In this document: one piece after another, positions 8,474 through 14,405 of the stretch | How positions within the stretch are numbered: position 1 is the first letter of the stretch | Layout of the letters: each line of letters begins with the position of its first letter | Virus record (IMG/VR): IMGVR_UViG_3300028388_000946 | Span: 1 to 22,157 of that record | Length of the DNA stretch: 22,157 bases | Direction: 5' to 3' (one strand) | DNA from: a virus | Position numbers and translations under genes: made by a program | Notes under the pieces: generated by a model | What the model was told of the DNA's origin: nothing | The model's input: the letters and a program-made list of their open reading frames with translations, nothing else | The model's database searches: none

Positions 8474-10675
8474 ATGGCAAACGAGAGCAACCCCGGTTAC
8501 TGGCTAGACCAAGCGCGTAAGGCGGAGGCTGCGGGTAAATCGCAGATGGAGGTTTTATCGCTAGTCGATAAGGCGCGTGCAGCGAAAAAGCGTAGGGACC
8601 TAGAGGGCCGCGGCTACAAGGTGCTAGAAGAGTTTGACCAAGGGCGCATCGTGCAAGGCGAGAGCGGCAAGATGACATACGCCGGGTCAGGTTTCTCTAC
8701 ATCGGATCCCGCGGATATCGCATTAATCCGTGAGCTAGGCGGCAACGAAGCAGAATACATTAAGCAGAAAGAGGCGCGCAACGTAATCGGCCAGACAGGC
8801 GAAGGGCTATCGCGCCTGACATCTGCCATCAAGGGCATCCCGTACATCGGCGAATATTTTGACGAAATGGTCGGCGCAACGGTTGGCGAAAAACAAATGC
8901 AGCAAGCGCGCTTAGCGGCGCAGGCGCGTGAAGACATCGCGCCTGGCACTGTGGCGGCGTCACGCGTCGCGACAGGCGTTGGCACGGCTATACCGCTAGC
9001 GGCAGGTCAGATTGCAATGCTACCCGCAAACCTAGCGGGCCGCGTGTTGGGCGGTGCAGCTTTAGGCGTGGCGGAGGGTGGCCTTGAGGGCTACATCAGC
9101 GGATACGGCTCTGGCACAGACACAGCGTCACGCCAAAAGGCGGCGGCAGAACGTGGAACTACAGGCGCAGCGTTTGGCGGAGCGCTGGGCGGCGCATTGC
9201 CGCTTGCGACAGGCGCGGCGGGTCAGGTTGCGCGTCAGTTTATCGAGGCACCAGCAAAAGATGTCGGGCGTAAAATCGGCGCACAGGACCAAGCGTTAGA
9301 GCTGCTGAGCAGGGCGGCGGAGGTTGACGCGCCGACAGCGGCCGCAAACCTAGAGCGCGCGGGTCAATACGCGTCTATGGGCCAGATGGGGCCGACAATG
9401 CAGGGGCTGCTAGACATCGTGGCTCAGTCGCCGTTTGGCGGCAGCATCGCGCGTCAGAACATTGAGGAGGTCGCCGGTCAGGCGGGCGTCCAGTTCAACA
9501 ACTTGTTAGACGACACCCTTGGCGGACCAGTGGCCGCGCAGCAAGTGAAAGATTTGCTGATGGAGACAACGTCGACAGCGCGTAAGAATGCATACGACGC
9601 AGCGTACAACGCGACCATTGATTTTGGCCGCAAAGAGGCGGACGAAATGCTCGATCTGCTAGAGCGCGTCAATCCGTCAATCCTAGATAAGGCGGCCAAC
9701 ATCGCGCGTATGGAGGGCGTCCCGTCCCTAAATAAGCTGGTCAAGATTGGCGACGACGGCACCATTGAAGGGTTTACAGATTTACCTGACATGCGTTTTG
9801 TGGACTATGTCACACGCGCGCTAAACGACGTCGAAGGTGTCGGCGCCGCAGAGGTTAAGAACGCACAGCGCTCACTGGCGGCGCAAATCCGCGAAAAGGC
9901 GGACAAGCTGGTGCCAGAATATGGGCAGGCGCGTGACCTAGCGGCAAGCGTGATCGACATTCGAAACGCAATTGACCTAGGCGAGACAATGCTAAAACCG
10001 GGCACCAAGGTGTACGACGTTGAGCTAGCCGTTAAGACAATGAAGGGCGCCGAAAAGAACGCCCTGAGGCAGGGTTTGCGCAGCTACCTAGACGAGACAA
10101 TGGGCAACGTGAAAACGTCACTGACGGATCCAAATTTGGACGTCAGAGAGGTGTTGCGTGGCCTCAAGGACCTATCTAGCCGCAACAACCAGACAAAGAT
10201 TAAGGCGATCCTTGGGGATGCGGAGGCAAAAGAGTTCATGCGCCAGTTCGATGAGGTGTATTCAGCGATGAATATGCGCGCGTCGTCAGCGCGACAATCC
10301 GCAACGCTGCCGCGTCAGATGTTTAAAGAGGCGGCCGAGGATGTCGTAAAATCGAGAGAGACGACAGGCCAGCTAATGGGTGAGCGTGGGCCAATGACAG
10401 GCGCGATGGAATCCTTCCGCCGGTCAATGCCTAACCAAGCGCCTAGCACGACTGAATCAATGGAGCTGCTAGCCCGTGAGCTAGCGCTGCCACTGACACG
10501 TCAGGTGTCTCTGGACGAGTTAATCCGTCAGCAACAGCAGCTACGCCGTGCGGCGCCGCAATTGCAGCGCGGGCGTGAGGTGTTCGAGGGGGCGTCTCGC
10601 GCCGGCACGATAGCCGCCAAAGGGCTAACGATGGGCGCGGTTCCTGGTCTACTAGACTACTACAACAACCGTTAA
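8474..10675 (+). CDS. Large internal virion / ejection-type protein
   Basis: The 733-aa product has a charged helical N-terminus. Residues ~160-255 form a Gly/Ala zipper-like hydrophobic segment (VATGVGTAIPLAAGQIAML, GRVLGGAALGVAEGG, AFGGALGGALPLATGAAG), the kind used by ejected proteins to insert into or cross membranes. A long helical body rich in Arg, Gln and Glu follows to the end. I see no lytic transglycosylase motif like the one at the T7 gp16 N-terminus. It is the last and largest gene of the structural block. Its stop codon overlaps, on the opposite strand, the stop codon of the 58-aa gene. CTA leucine codons followed by G are very frequent here. Confidence 0.65.
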   Translation: MANESNPGYWLDQARKAEAAGKSQMEVLSLVDKARAAKKRRDLEGRGYKVLEEFDQGRIVQGESGKMTYAGSGFSTSDPADIALIRELGGNEAEYIKQKEARNVIGQTGEGLSRLTSAIKGIPYIGEYFDEMVGATVGEKQMQQARLAAQAREDIAPGTVAASRVATGVGTAIPLAAGQIAMLPANLAGRVLGGAALGVAEGGLEGYISGYGSGTDTASRQKAAAERGTTGAAFGGALGGALPLATGAAGQVARQFIEAPAKDVGRKIGAQDQALELLSRAAEVDAPTAAANLERAGQYASMGQMGPTMQGLLDIVAQSPFGGSIARQNIEEVAGQAGVQFNNLLDDTLGGPVAAQQVKDLLMETTSTARKNAYDAAYNATIDFGRKEADEMLDLLERVNPSILDKAANIARMEGVPSLNKLVKIGDDGTIEGFTDLPDMRFVDYVTRALNDVEGVGAAEVKNAQRSLAAQIREKADKLVPEYGQARDLAASVIDIRNAIDLGETMLKPGTKVYDVELAVKTMKGAEKNALRQGLRSYLDETMGNVKTSLTDPNLDVREVLRGLKDLSSRNNQTKIKAILGDAEAKEFMRQFDEVYSAMNMRASSARQSATLPRQMFKEAAEDVVKSRETTGQLMGERGPMTGAMESFRRSMPNQAPSTTESMELLARELALPLTRQVSLDELIRQQQQLRRAAPQLQRGREVFEGASRAGTIAAKGLTMGAVPGLLDYYNNR

Positions 10676-10848
10676 TCAGCTTTCGCCGGGCGCGTCTTGC
10701 GTGCGGCCTTAGCTTTATCCAGGTCGCGGTCTAACTCTTCAATGAGGGCCGCGGCCTTTTCACATGTACGGTACATCGCCAGATTGTTGTTAATGCGGTG
10801 CGGGTTTTTCAGTAAACGCACCAGTTCAGTTTGGTCGTCGGTAAGCAT
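10672..10848 (-). CDS. Small helical protein of unknown function, 58 aa, convergent to the structural block
   Basis: The minus strand reads ATG at 10848 to TAA at 10672 and gives 58 residues: MLTDDQTELVRLLKNPHR, then a helix with NNLAMYRTCEKAAALIEEL and DRDLDKAKAARKTRPAKAD. The start has an excellent ribosome-binding site (AAAGGAG, 7 bases before ATG). The sequence alternates charge as a real soluble helical protein does. Its TAA lies inside the shared TTAA with the stop of the 733-aa gene, so the two genes end on each other. No family is recognised. The Asn/helix start and basic tail would allow nucleic-acid binding or a regulatory role, but this is only suggestive. Confidence 0.72.
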   Translation of the reverse strand: MLTDDQTELVRLLKNPHRINNNLAMYRTCEKAAALIEELDRDLDKAKAARKTRPAKAD

Positions 10849-10911
10849 CTATTACTCCTTTTTTGTTAACTATTTGCACAATCGGGGTTGCGCCACAATA
10901 GAAACATAAGA

Positions 10912-10929
10912 TATCTCAGATTTGAGATA
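10912..10929. promoter_or_regulatory. Operator-like inverted repeat TATCTCA-gatt-TGAGATA
   Basis: Perfect 7-base arms flank a 4-base centre, with no T-run after it, so it resembles a protein-binding site more than a terminator. It lies 64 bp upstream of the 58-aa minus-strand gene and about 120 bp upstream of the 11053 gene, so it could control either. The helix-turn-helix proteins encoded at 11836 and 12470 are candidate binders, by inference only. Confidence 0.5.
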
Positions 10930-10942
10930 AGCGCTCATGCCT

Positions 10943-10960
10943 ACCCTAGCGCACTAGGGT
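10943..10960. promoter_or_regulatory. Operator-like inverted repeat ACCCTAG-cgca-CTAGGGT
   Basis: Perfect 7-base arms flank a 4-base centre, 13 bp after the neighbouring palindrome. The two have the same arm and loop lengths but different sequences. No T-tract follows. It could be an operator or, if transcribed, an RNA hairpin in a leader. The CTAG core is shared with ACCTAGGT in the other control region at 15262-15269. Confidence 0.45.
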
Positions 10961-10987
10961 GCCTCATGTTTGTCTCTCCCTGTACTA

Positions 10988-11028
10988 GCCCCGCCCGGTT
11001 CTCCTCTTTTCCGGCGGGGCATTTTTTT
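10988..11028 (+). terminator. Rho-independent terminator after the structural block
   Basis: Arms GCCCCGCC (10988-10995) and GGCGGGGC (11013-11020) form an 8-bp all-GC stem, followed by A and seven T. On the minus strand no T-run follows the stem, so it works rightward only. It would end structural-gene transcripts. It also lies just 25 bp before the 11053 gene, so any promoter further upstream would have this terminator in its leader. Confidence 0.85.
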
Positions 11029-11052
11029 AAAAACGATTGTAATTACGACGTT

Positions 11053-11379
11053 ATGGTCAACGTGAGCGGAGAAGGTTTCACAAAGTATGGTCAGTTTGTT
11101 GATTGCGAATTTGGCCGTTGGGTTTTTAAATCAGATGATCCCGAATTATCCGATTATTTTATGGTTCATTTTGAAGCGGCAGACGAGGTTTCTATTTGCG
11201 ACTTGCCATCAATGCTAAAAGTTTTTCGCTCTGCGTTTGAAGAGCGTGACGCATTAGTTGATGCAGAGTTAGCTGCGGAGAAAGCGTCAGACGCGGCTGT
11301 TATGCGCTACTTTGAGGAGGCGGGATGGGAGGATACTTTTATTGAGCAAGATATGATGGCGCGTGGAGGTCTTTTATAA
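11053..11379 (+). CDS. Hypothetical acidic protein, 108 aa
   Basis: I take ATG 11053 as the start, because upstream of it the frame runs through the terminator and palindromes. There is no clear Shine-Dalgarno, so the start is uncertain. The product begins MVNVSGEGFTKYG and continues with a likely beta segment (FVDCEFGRWVFKSDD, YFMVHFEAADEV). It ends in an acidic helical region (LVDAELAAEKASDAAVM, WEDTFIEQDMM). The stop overlaps the next ATG (TAATG), which ties it to the following small genes. I do not recognise a family. Confidence 0.62.
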   Translation: MVNVSGEGFTKYGQFVDCEFGRWVFKSDDPELSDYFMVHFEAADEVSICDLPSMLKVFRSAFEERDALVDAELAAEKASDAAVMRYFEEAGWEDTFIEQDMMARGGLL

Positions 11380-11561
11380 TGAGCGACGTTGACGCAGTAG
11401 GGTGGGAGGCGAAGATCGCCTACCACCAGGCAAAAATAGATAAACTAGAGCGCGAAAACCGCGGCGTTCGCTCTAGCAGCATAAGCGCCGATACTGGCCA
11501 CCACTACGGCTGGATCGCATACTACCGCGGACTATTGGAGGAAAACGATGCAGAAAAATAA
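11379..11561 (+). CDS. Small hypothetical protein, 60 aa
   Basis: The gene starts on the TAATG overlap with the 11053 gene, suggesting translational coupling. The 60 residues include a helical segment with heptad-like spacing (WEAKIAYHQAKIDKLEREN) and a second aromatic helix (GWIAYYRGLLEEND). The pattern is that of a small coiled-coil or helical-hairpin protein. It overlaps the following 33-aa gene by 14 bp. No family is recognised. Confidence 0.62.
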   Translation: MSDVDAVGWEAKIAYHQAKIDKLERENRGVRSSSISADTGHHYGWIAYYRGLLEENDAEK

Positions 11562-11649
11562 TTGGAACAAAGCAGGGTGGGAAGACTACGCCTGCTTTAT
11601 TATTGCCGCCGCGTTTGCGGCAATCATGTGGGTGATTGTCTATGGCTAA
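11548..11649 (+). CDS. 33-aa single-pass membrane protein
   Basis: ATG 11548 has GGAGG at 11537-11541 with 6 bases of spacing, the best ribosome-binding site in this cluster. The product is MQKNNWNKAGWEDY followed by an uninterrupted hydrophobic helix (ACFIIAAAFAAIMWVIVYG) ending at the stop. Charged or polar residues precede a helix of about 19 residues, so a single membrane span is expected. It overlaps both neighbours (14 bp with the upstream gene; ATGGCTAA with the downstream start). Phages use such minute membrane proteins for superinfection exclusion or lysis timing, but nothing here identifies a role. Confidence 0.68.
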   Translation: MQKNNWNKAGWEDYACFIIAAAFAAIMWVIVYG

Positions 11650-11836
11650 GTGGGATCTCTCAAAGCTGGACATGGACCCAGACGTACCGGTCATCATTGG
11701 CCGCATTCAGCGAAAGGTCGAGGTGATGAGGCTCGATCAAAAATCATCGGGATCTACCCGATACCACGATAGCAACGAAATCCTGACATTACTGGATATG
11801 CTAAAACGCCATCTCAAAATCGAGGAGAATAAATAA
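11642..11836 (+). CDS. Small hypothetical protein, 64 aa
   Basis: ATG 11642 overlaps the stop of the 33-aa gene by 8 bp, and its own stop overlaps the next ATG (TAATG). The 64-aa product starts MAKWDLSKLDMDPDV and ends with a helix (SNEILTLLDMLKRHLKIEENK is its core region). It is charged and probably soluble. A TTG codon two residues earlier is less likely as a start. No family is recognised; an unbroken chain of overlaps places it in the same operon as the helix-turn-helix genes. Confidence 0.62.
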   Translation: MAKWDLSKLDMDPDVPVIIGRIQRKVEVMRLDQKSSGSTRYHDSNEILTLLDMLKRHLKIEENK

Positions 11837-12477
11837 TGGAAAACCTATCAAACCTAGAATGCGTGATCACTCAGCTTCACGGTAAGGGCGGACGTGCGAT
11901 CCGCGCAGACAACTTAGAACAGGTATACATGGCCCGCTCACTGTGCCAGTTACTCATTGCGCTAGACTACAAAGAGCGCGACCGCGTTGATCTAGACATT
12001 CAGCCAAACGCAAACACGGAAAACAAATACGTCCCGTGGGTCGCAATGCACATTGCGCGCAAAGAAAACGTCGTCGCGCTATCGAAGCCCGACCCGACGC
12101 CTACGGCTATCCCAGAATGGGCGCAACCCGCGCCAGCACCTACAGCTATCGCTGACCAGATTTGCGGGATCCTGGAAGACAACGCACGTCAGCAAGAGAT
12201 GGCGCTAGATCAGGAGCCAGAGCCAAAGTGGGGCCACTGCTCACGCGAGATGGTTGCGAAAGCGTTAAAAGAGCTAGGCGGATTTGCTAGCACGCGCGAA
12301 CTGGCAGACGCCGTTGGACTAGAATCGACGGCAAATTGCCGGTCGACGCTAGAGAAAATGTGGAAGACAAACGACGTGCTAAAGATCAGCGTGAACAACT
12401 ACGGCAAGAAGGCCGCGGGGCGCACATACTGGGCGCGTGACTACGAAACCATTGACTATGTGCTTGGCGATGAGTGA
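11836..12477 (+). CDS. Protein with C-terminal winged helix-turn-helix
   Basis: The 213-aa product has an N-terminal helical/beta domain of unknown type (to about residue 75). A Pro/Ala linker follows (KPDPTPTAIPEW, QPAPAPTAIADQI). The C-terminal domain reads as a winged helix: MVAKALKELGGFASTREL, AVGLESTANCRSTLEKM and then a turn into two strands (VLKISVNNYG, AGRTYWAR). The pattern helix-G-F-A-S-T-R-E-L-A-turn-helix resembles DNA-binding regulators that sense promoter sites. It may be a phage transcription regulator acting on the palindromes upstream of 11053, by inference. It is coupled to both neighbours by overlaps (TAATG before, ATGAGTGA after). Confidence 0.65.
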   Translation: MENLSNLECVITQLHGKGGRAIRADNLEQVYMARSLCQLLIALDYKERDRVDLDIQPNANTENKYVPWVAMHIARKENVVALSKPDPTPTAIPEWAQPAPAPTAIADQICGILEDNARQQEMALDQEPEPKWGHCSREMVAKALKELGGFASTRELADAVGLESTANCRSTLEKMWKTNDVLKISVNNYGKKAAGRTYWARDYETIDYVLGDE

Positions 12478-12835
12478 ACCTATCCGCAGATCGTTGGAGG
12501 GCTTTAAGTGGCCCGCCAACACGGCGCCCACAGAGGATTTGTGGGCTAAGTGTGGCAAGCTGATGCTGATGGACGCCCAGGACTGCAACAAGCGCTACGT
12601 CAAGCGCATGGGCGGCGCTAATTGGATCGCGGGGCTAAAGGGTAAGGCGGCAGGATTAAAGGGCGGCAGGCCCCCTGAAAAGCCGAAGAAGCTGCCACGC
12701 AACGCTAGGTTAGTGCAGCGGGGATTGGACAGGGGGATGAAGCGCAAAGATATCGCGGACCTCCTAGACATCACGCCGATGGCGGTGTCGGACTACATAC
12801 GAAGGTACGACCTACAAAAACAAGAGAAACAATGA
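12470..12835 (+). CDS. Helix-turn-helix DNA-binding protein
   Basis: The start ATG 12470 overlaps the previous stop by 8 bp, which I prefer over the upstream GTG 12437. The 121-aa product has an N-terminal region with WPANTAPTEDLWAKCGKLM and a basic stretch with KGGRPPEKPKKLPRN, similar to an AT-hook-like arm. A C-terminal helix-turn-helix follows: LVQRGLDRGMKRKDIADLL, then DITPMAVSDYIRRYDL as the recognition helix. It is the last gene before the terminator at 12839. It is probably a transcriptional regulator or DNA-binding accessory protein; the target is unknown. Confidence 0.7.
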   Translation: MSEPIRRSLEGFKWPANTAPTEDLWAKCGKLMLMDAQDCNKRYVKRMGGANWIAGLKGKAAGLKGGRPPEKPKKLPRNARLVQRGLDRGMKRKDIADLLDITPMAVSDYIRRYDLQKQEKQ

Positions 12836-12838
12836 TAT

Positions 12839-12862
12839 AAGGCCCTCATGGGGGCCTTTTTT
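12839..12862 (+). terminator. Rho-independent terminator closing the 11053-12835 cluster
   Basis: Arms AAGGCCC and GGGCCTT form a 7-bp stem around a 6-base loop, followed by further T residues (six T from the arm onward). It starts 3 bp after the stop of the helix-turn-helix gene. On the minus strand the downstream T content is poor, so it acts mainly rightward. Confidence 0.85.
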
Positions 12863-12863
12863 A

Positions 12864-13238
12864 TTGGAGGACGTAGCCATCCCTTATGCAGATAAAGAGC
12901 GCCAAAAAGCGTACAATAAAGAGTACCGTAAACAGTACTATCAGAAGAATAAGAGAAAGATACAGGACAGAATAAACAGCTACCGCCGCCGGATGCGAAT
13001 TGAATACCGGGAATGGAAATCAACGCTATCCTGCGTAAAGTGTGGATACTCGCACCCTGCCGCCATTGATTTTCACCACGTCATAAAAAGCCCAGACAAT
13101 CAGCGCGTCACTGACCTCGTGCGCAATGGCCGTTTTGGCGCAGCTAAGAAGGAGGCGTTAGAGCGTTGCATCGTGCTATGTTCTAATTGCCACCGCGTGC
13201 TACATGATGAGGAGAATCGTGCGGAGAGCCAGAAATAG
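12864..13238 (+). CDS. HNH endonuclease
   Basis: The 124-aa product carries the classic HNH zinc/nuclease arrangement: C57-V-K-C60, D69-F-H71-H72 and C106-S-N-C109-H110-R-V-L-H114. The N-terminal 45 residues are basic and helical (RQKAYNKEYRKQYYQKNKR), as in many phage-encoded HNH proteins, and would bind DNA. It may be a homing-type nuclease or help in packaging or replication. The start is unsettled. TTG 12864 lies just beyond the terminator T-run and has no ribosome-binding site. GGAGG at 12866-12870 instead points 8 bases ahead to an ATC codon (12879). The first in-frame ATG (12993) would remove the basic arm but keep the HNH core. Confidence 0.85.
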   Translation: MEDVAIPYADKERQKAYNKEYRKQYYQKNKRKIQDRINSYRRRMRIEYREWKSTLSCVKCGYSHPAAIDFHHVIKSPDNQRVTDLVRNGRFGAAKKEALERCIVLCSNCHRVLHDEENRAESQK

Positions 13239-13296
13239 TGTCGGGCTATACTGGGGACCAACAAAACCGCCCGTGGTATGGACGCGGCACGTTGAT
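13239..13296. other. Convergent gap between the HNH gene and the lysis cassette
   Basis: This 58-bp gap separates the rightward HNH gene from the leftward spanin gene. I see no strong stem with a T-run on either strand, so there is no recognised intrinsic terminator for either operon. Confidence 0.6.
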
Positions 13297-13680
13297 TTAC
13301 TCTCCGCTCCGTCGTTTTAATCTAGCCAGTGGTGACGTCAACATCAAAATTGCGTTCCAGATAGCAATTCCCATTTGACTAGGTGTTGGCAGCAACCAAC
13401 CCAGTAGCGCAACCAGAATAAGCCACATGGGCGTGTCCTGGTTGTTCACTGTGACCGTTTCGGCTGGGCCCAGCTCAACCTCCTTGATCGTCTCCGTCTG
13501 GACTACGTCCCGCCCAGCGGTAGTCGTCGTCTCTTGCTTCACGGCTGTTTGTTCCACCTCGCGGGCGATGTTTGTACCAATCGGTGTCACGCTCACCCCA
13601 CCAGATGGCGCCAAGAAAGACGGCAACCCCAAGCAGCCCCCAAGTAACAGGGGCAAACATATGACTAACCCTTTAACCAT
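13297..13680 (-). CDS. Probable unimolecular spanin (lipoprotein plus C-terminal membrane helix)
   Basis: With ATG at 13680 the product is 127 aa. It begins with a lipoprotein signal: basic K3, hydrophobic VICLPLLL and a lipobox L13-G-G-C16. A polar periplasmic region of about 65 residues follows, rich in Thr, Val and Glu. Then comes a hydrophobic helix at 85-97 (MWLILVALLGWLL) and a basic end (ARLKRRSGE). An outer-membrane lipid anchor plus a C-terminal inner-membrane span is the topology of u-spanins such as T1 gp11, which fuse the two membranes in the last step of lysis. The length is also close to T1 gp11. It overlaps the amidase gene by 16 bp and is last in the cassette. A start 8 codons earlier would disrupt the signal. 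Confidence 0.7.
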   Translation of the reverse strand: MVKGLVICLPLLLGGCLGLPSFLAPSGGVSVTPIGTNIAREVEQTAVKQETTTTAGRDVVQTETIKEVELGPAETVTVNNQDTPMWLILVALLGWLLPTPSQMGIAIWNAILMLTSPLARLKRRSGE

Positions 13681-14096
13681 GCTTTGACGTCGAAGCAGGG
13701 GCACGCCTTGCTAGATACTTCATTATGGCCCCAGATTTTGCGGATCTTGTGTTCGTCTTTCAGTTTGGCGATTAGATCGCGCAGCGCGACCTCTTGCTCT
13801 GGCGTAAAGTTTTCTGCGAAATCATCTTCACGCGTGCCGCCGTGTCCGCCTAGCAGGCAGATGCCAATGGATCCTTTATTATGGCCCTTAGCGTGCGCCG
13901 GGGTGCGTTCAATCGGGCGGCCGTTCTTCACCTCACCGTCGCGGCAGATGACGTAGGTGTATCCGATATCTGACCACCCCCGGTCTTGGACGTGCCACCG
14001 CTTGATCTCCGCGACCTTCTGGCCGTTAGATTTCCCCTCGTACCAACTAGGGCGCGTCGCGCTACAGTGGATGCCAATGCTAGTTATTTTTCTCAT
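13665..14096 (-). CDS. N-acetylmuramoyl-L-alanine amidase (T7 lysozyme-like endolysin)
   Basis: The 143-aa product matches T7 lysozyme (Amidase_2 family) in length and throughout. Zinc ligands correspond to H10 (IHCSAT), H124 (WGHNEV) and C132 (KACPCFDV). The catalytic Tyr and Lys correspond to Y46 (DIGYTYVI) and K130. Other conserved pieces are IKRWHVQDRGW, AHAKGHNKGSIGICLLGG and NFTPEQ. The enzyme cuts the amide bond between muramic acid and the peptide stem. It has no signal peptide, so it needs a holin to reach the wall. The start overlaps the holin stop (ATGA). T7 lysozyme also inhibits its phage RNA polymerase, but no such polymerase lies in this window. Confidence 0.95.
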   Translation of the reverse strand: MRKITSIGIHCSATRPSWYEGKSNGQKVAEIKRWHVQDRGWSDIGYTYVICRDGEVKNGRPIERTPAHAKGHNKGSIGICLLGGHGGTREDDFAENFTPEQEVALRDLIAKLKDEHKIRKIWGHNEVSSKACPCFDVKAWLKG

Positions 14097-14305
14097 TTTT
14101 TCGTTCCTCCTGAGAACCCAAAGTATGAGCCAACAACCGCAGACAACGACCCGTACATCATCATCAACACGGCGCTGGCCTCGTTCATGCGTGCGGGATC
14201 AAAGATGACCGCAAACGTCGATATGATCATCATGCCTAGGCAGGCCCACGTCATGCGTCTCTTATTTGTCTGGTATGTCTCTTTGTCCGGTATCAGCTCG
14301 TTCAT
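14093..14305 (-). CDS. Holin candidate (two transmembrane helices)
   Basis: ATG 14305 gives 70 aa with a GGAAGG ribosome-binding site about 8 bases upstream; a TTG six codons earlier has none. The product has a charged N-terminus (MNELIPDKETYQTNKRR), a hydrophobic helix at ~19-35 (WACLGMMIISTFAVIF), a short loop with DPARMNEA, a second helix at ~45-63 and a basic C-terminus (GGTKK). Two spans with charged ends and immediate overlap with the endolysin gene (ATGA) are what class II holins show. It would form the holes that release the amidase. M18, just before the first helix, could be an alternative start. Confidence 0.72.
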   Translation of the reverse strand: MNELIPDKETYQTNKRRMTWACLGMMIISTFAVIFDPARMNEASAVLMMMYGSLSAVVGSYFGFSGGTKK

Positions 14306-14405
14306 CCGCGTACCCTTCCGCAATCCTTTTCGACGTCGTAATTATAACGATTTTGCCATTTTTGTATACGGCCCACCGGCCGCGGTTTATCTCGACTAAA
14401 ACCAT
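14262..14405 (-). CDS. Possible overlapping small gene, 47 aa, in the lysis cassette
   Basis: On the minus strand an ATG at 14405 opens a 47-codon frame ending with TAA at 14262. It starts inside the last codons of the coiled-coil membrane gene and runs 44 bp into the holin gene in another frame. It fills what would otherwise be a 90-bp gap in a tightly overlapped cassette. The product reads as a plausible small beta protein: MVLVEINRGRWAVYKNGK, then IVIITTSKRIAEGYADE and a polar end. The ribosome-binding site is weak (a G-rich stretch just before ATG). No membrane helix is predicted. Existence is probable but unproven; function is unknown. Confidence 0.5.
   Translation of the reverse strand: MVLVEINRGRWAVYKNGKIVIITTSKRIAEGYADERADTGQRDIPDK

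Larger units (their letters stand above)
10849..11052. other. Intergenic region with two palindromes and a terminator
   Basis: About 200 bp without a convincing gene separates the structural block and its convergent small gene from the 11053 cluster. It holds the palindromes at 10912-10929 and 10943-10960 and the terminator at 10988-11028. An open frame from 10888 crosses all of these but reads unlike a protein until 11053. I cannot point to a confident -35/-10 promoter on either strand. Confidence 0.7.

Noticed and set aside
10888-11052. N-terminal extension of the 11053 gene
   Set aside because: The extension would have to be encoded across two palindromes and a strong terminator, and reads unlike a protein (Ser/Pro/Cys-rich).
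12864-12866. TTG as a confident start of the HNH gene
   Set aside because: It lies directly after the terminator T-run without a ribosome-binding site. I keep it only as the outer limit of the frame.
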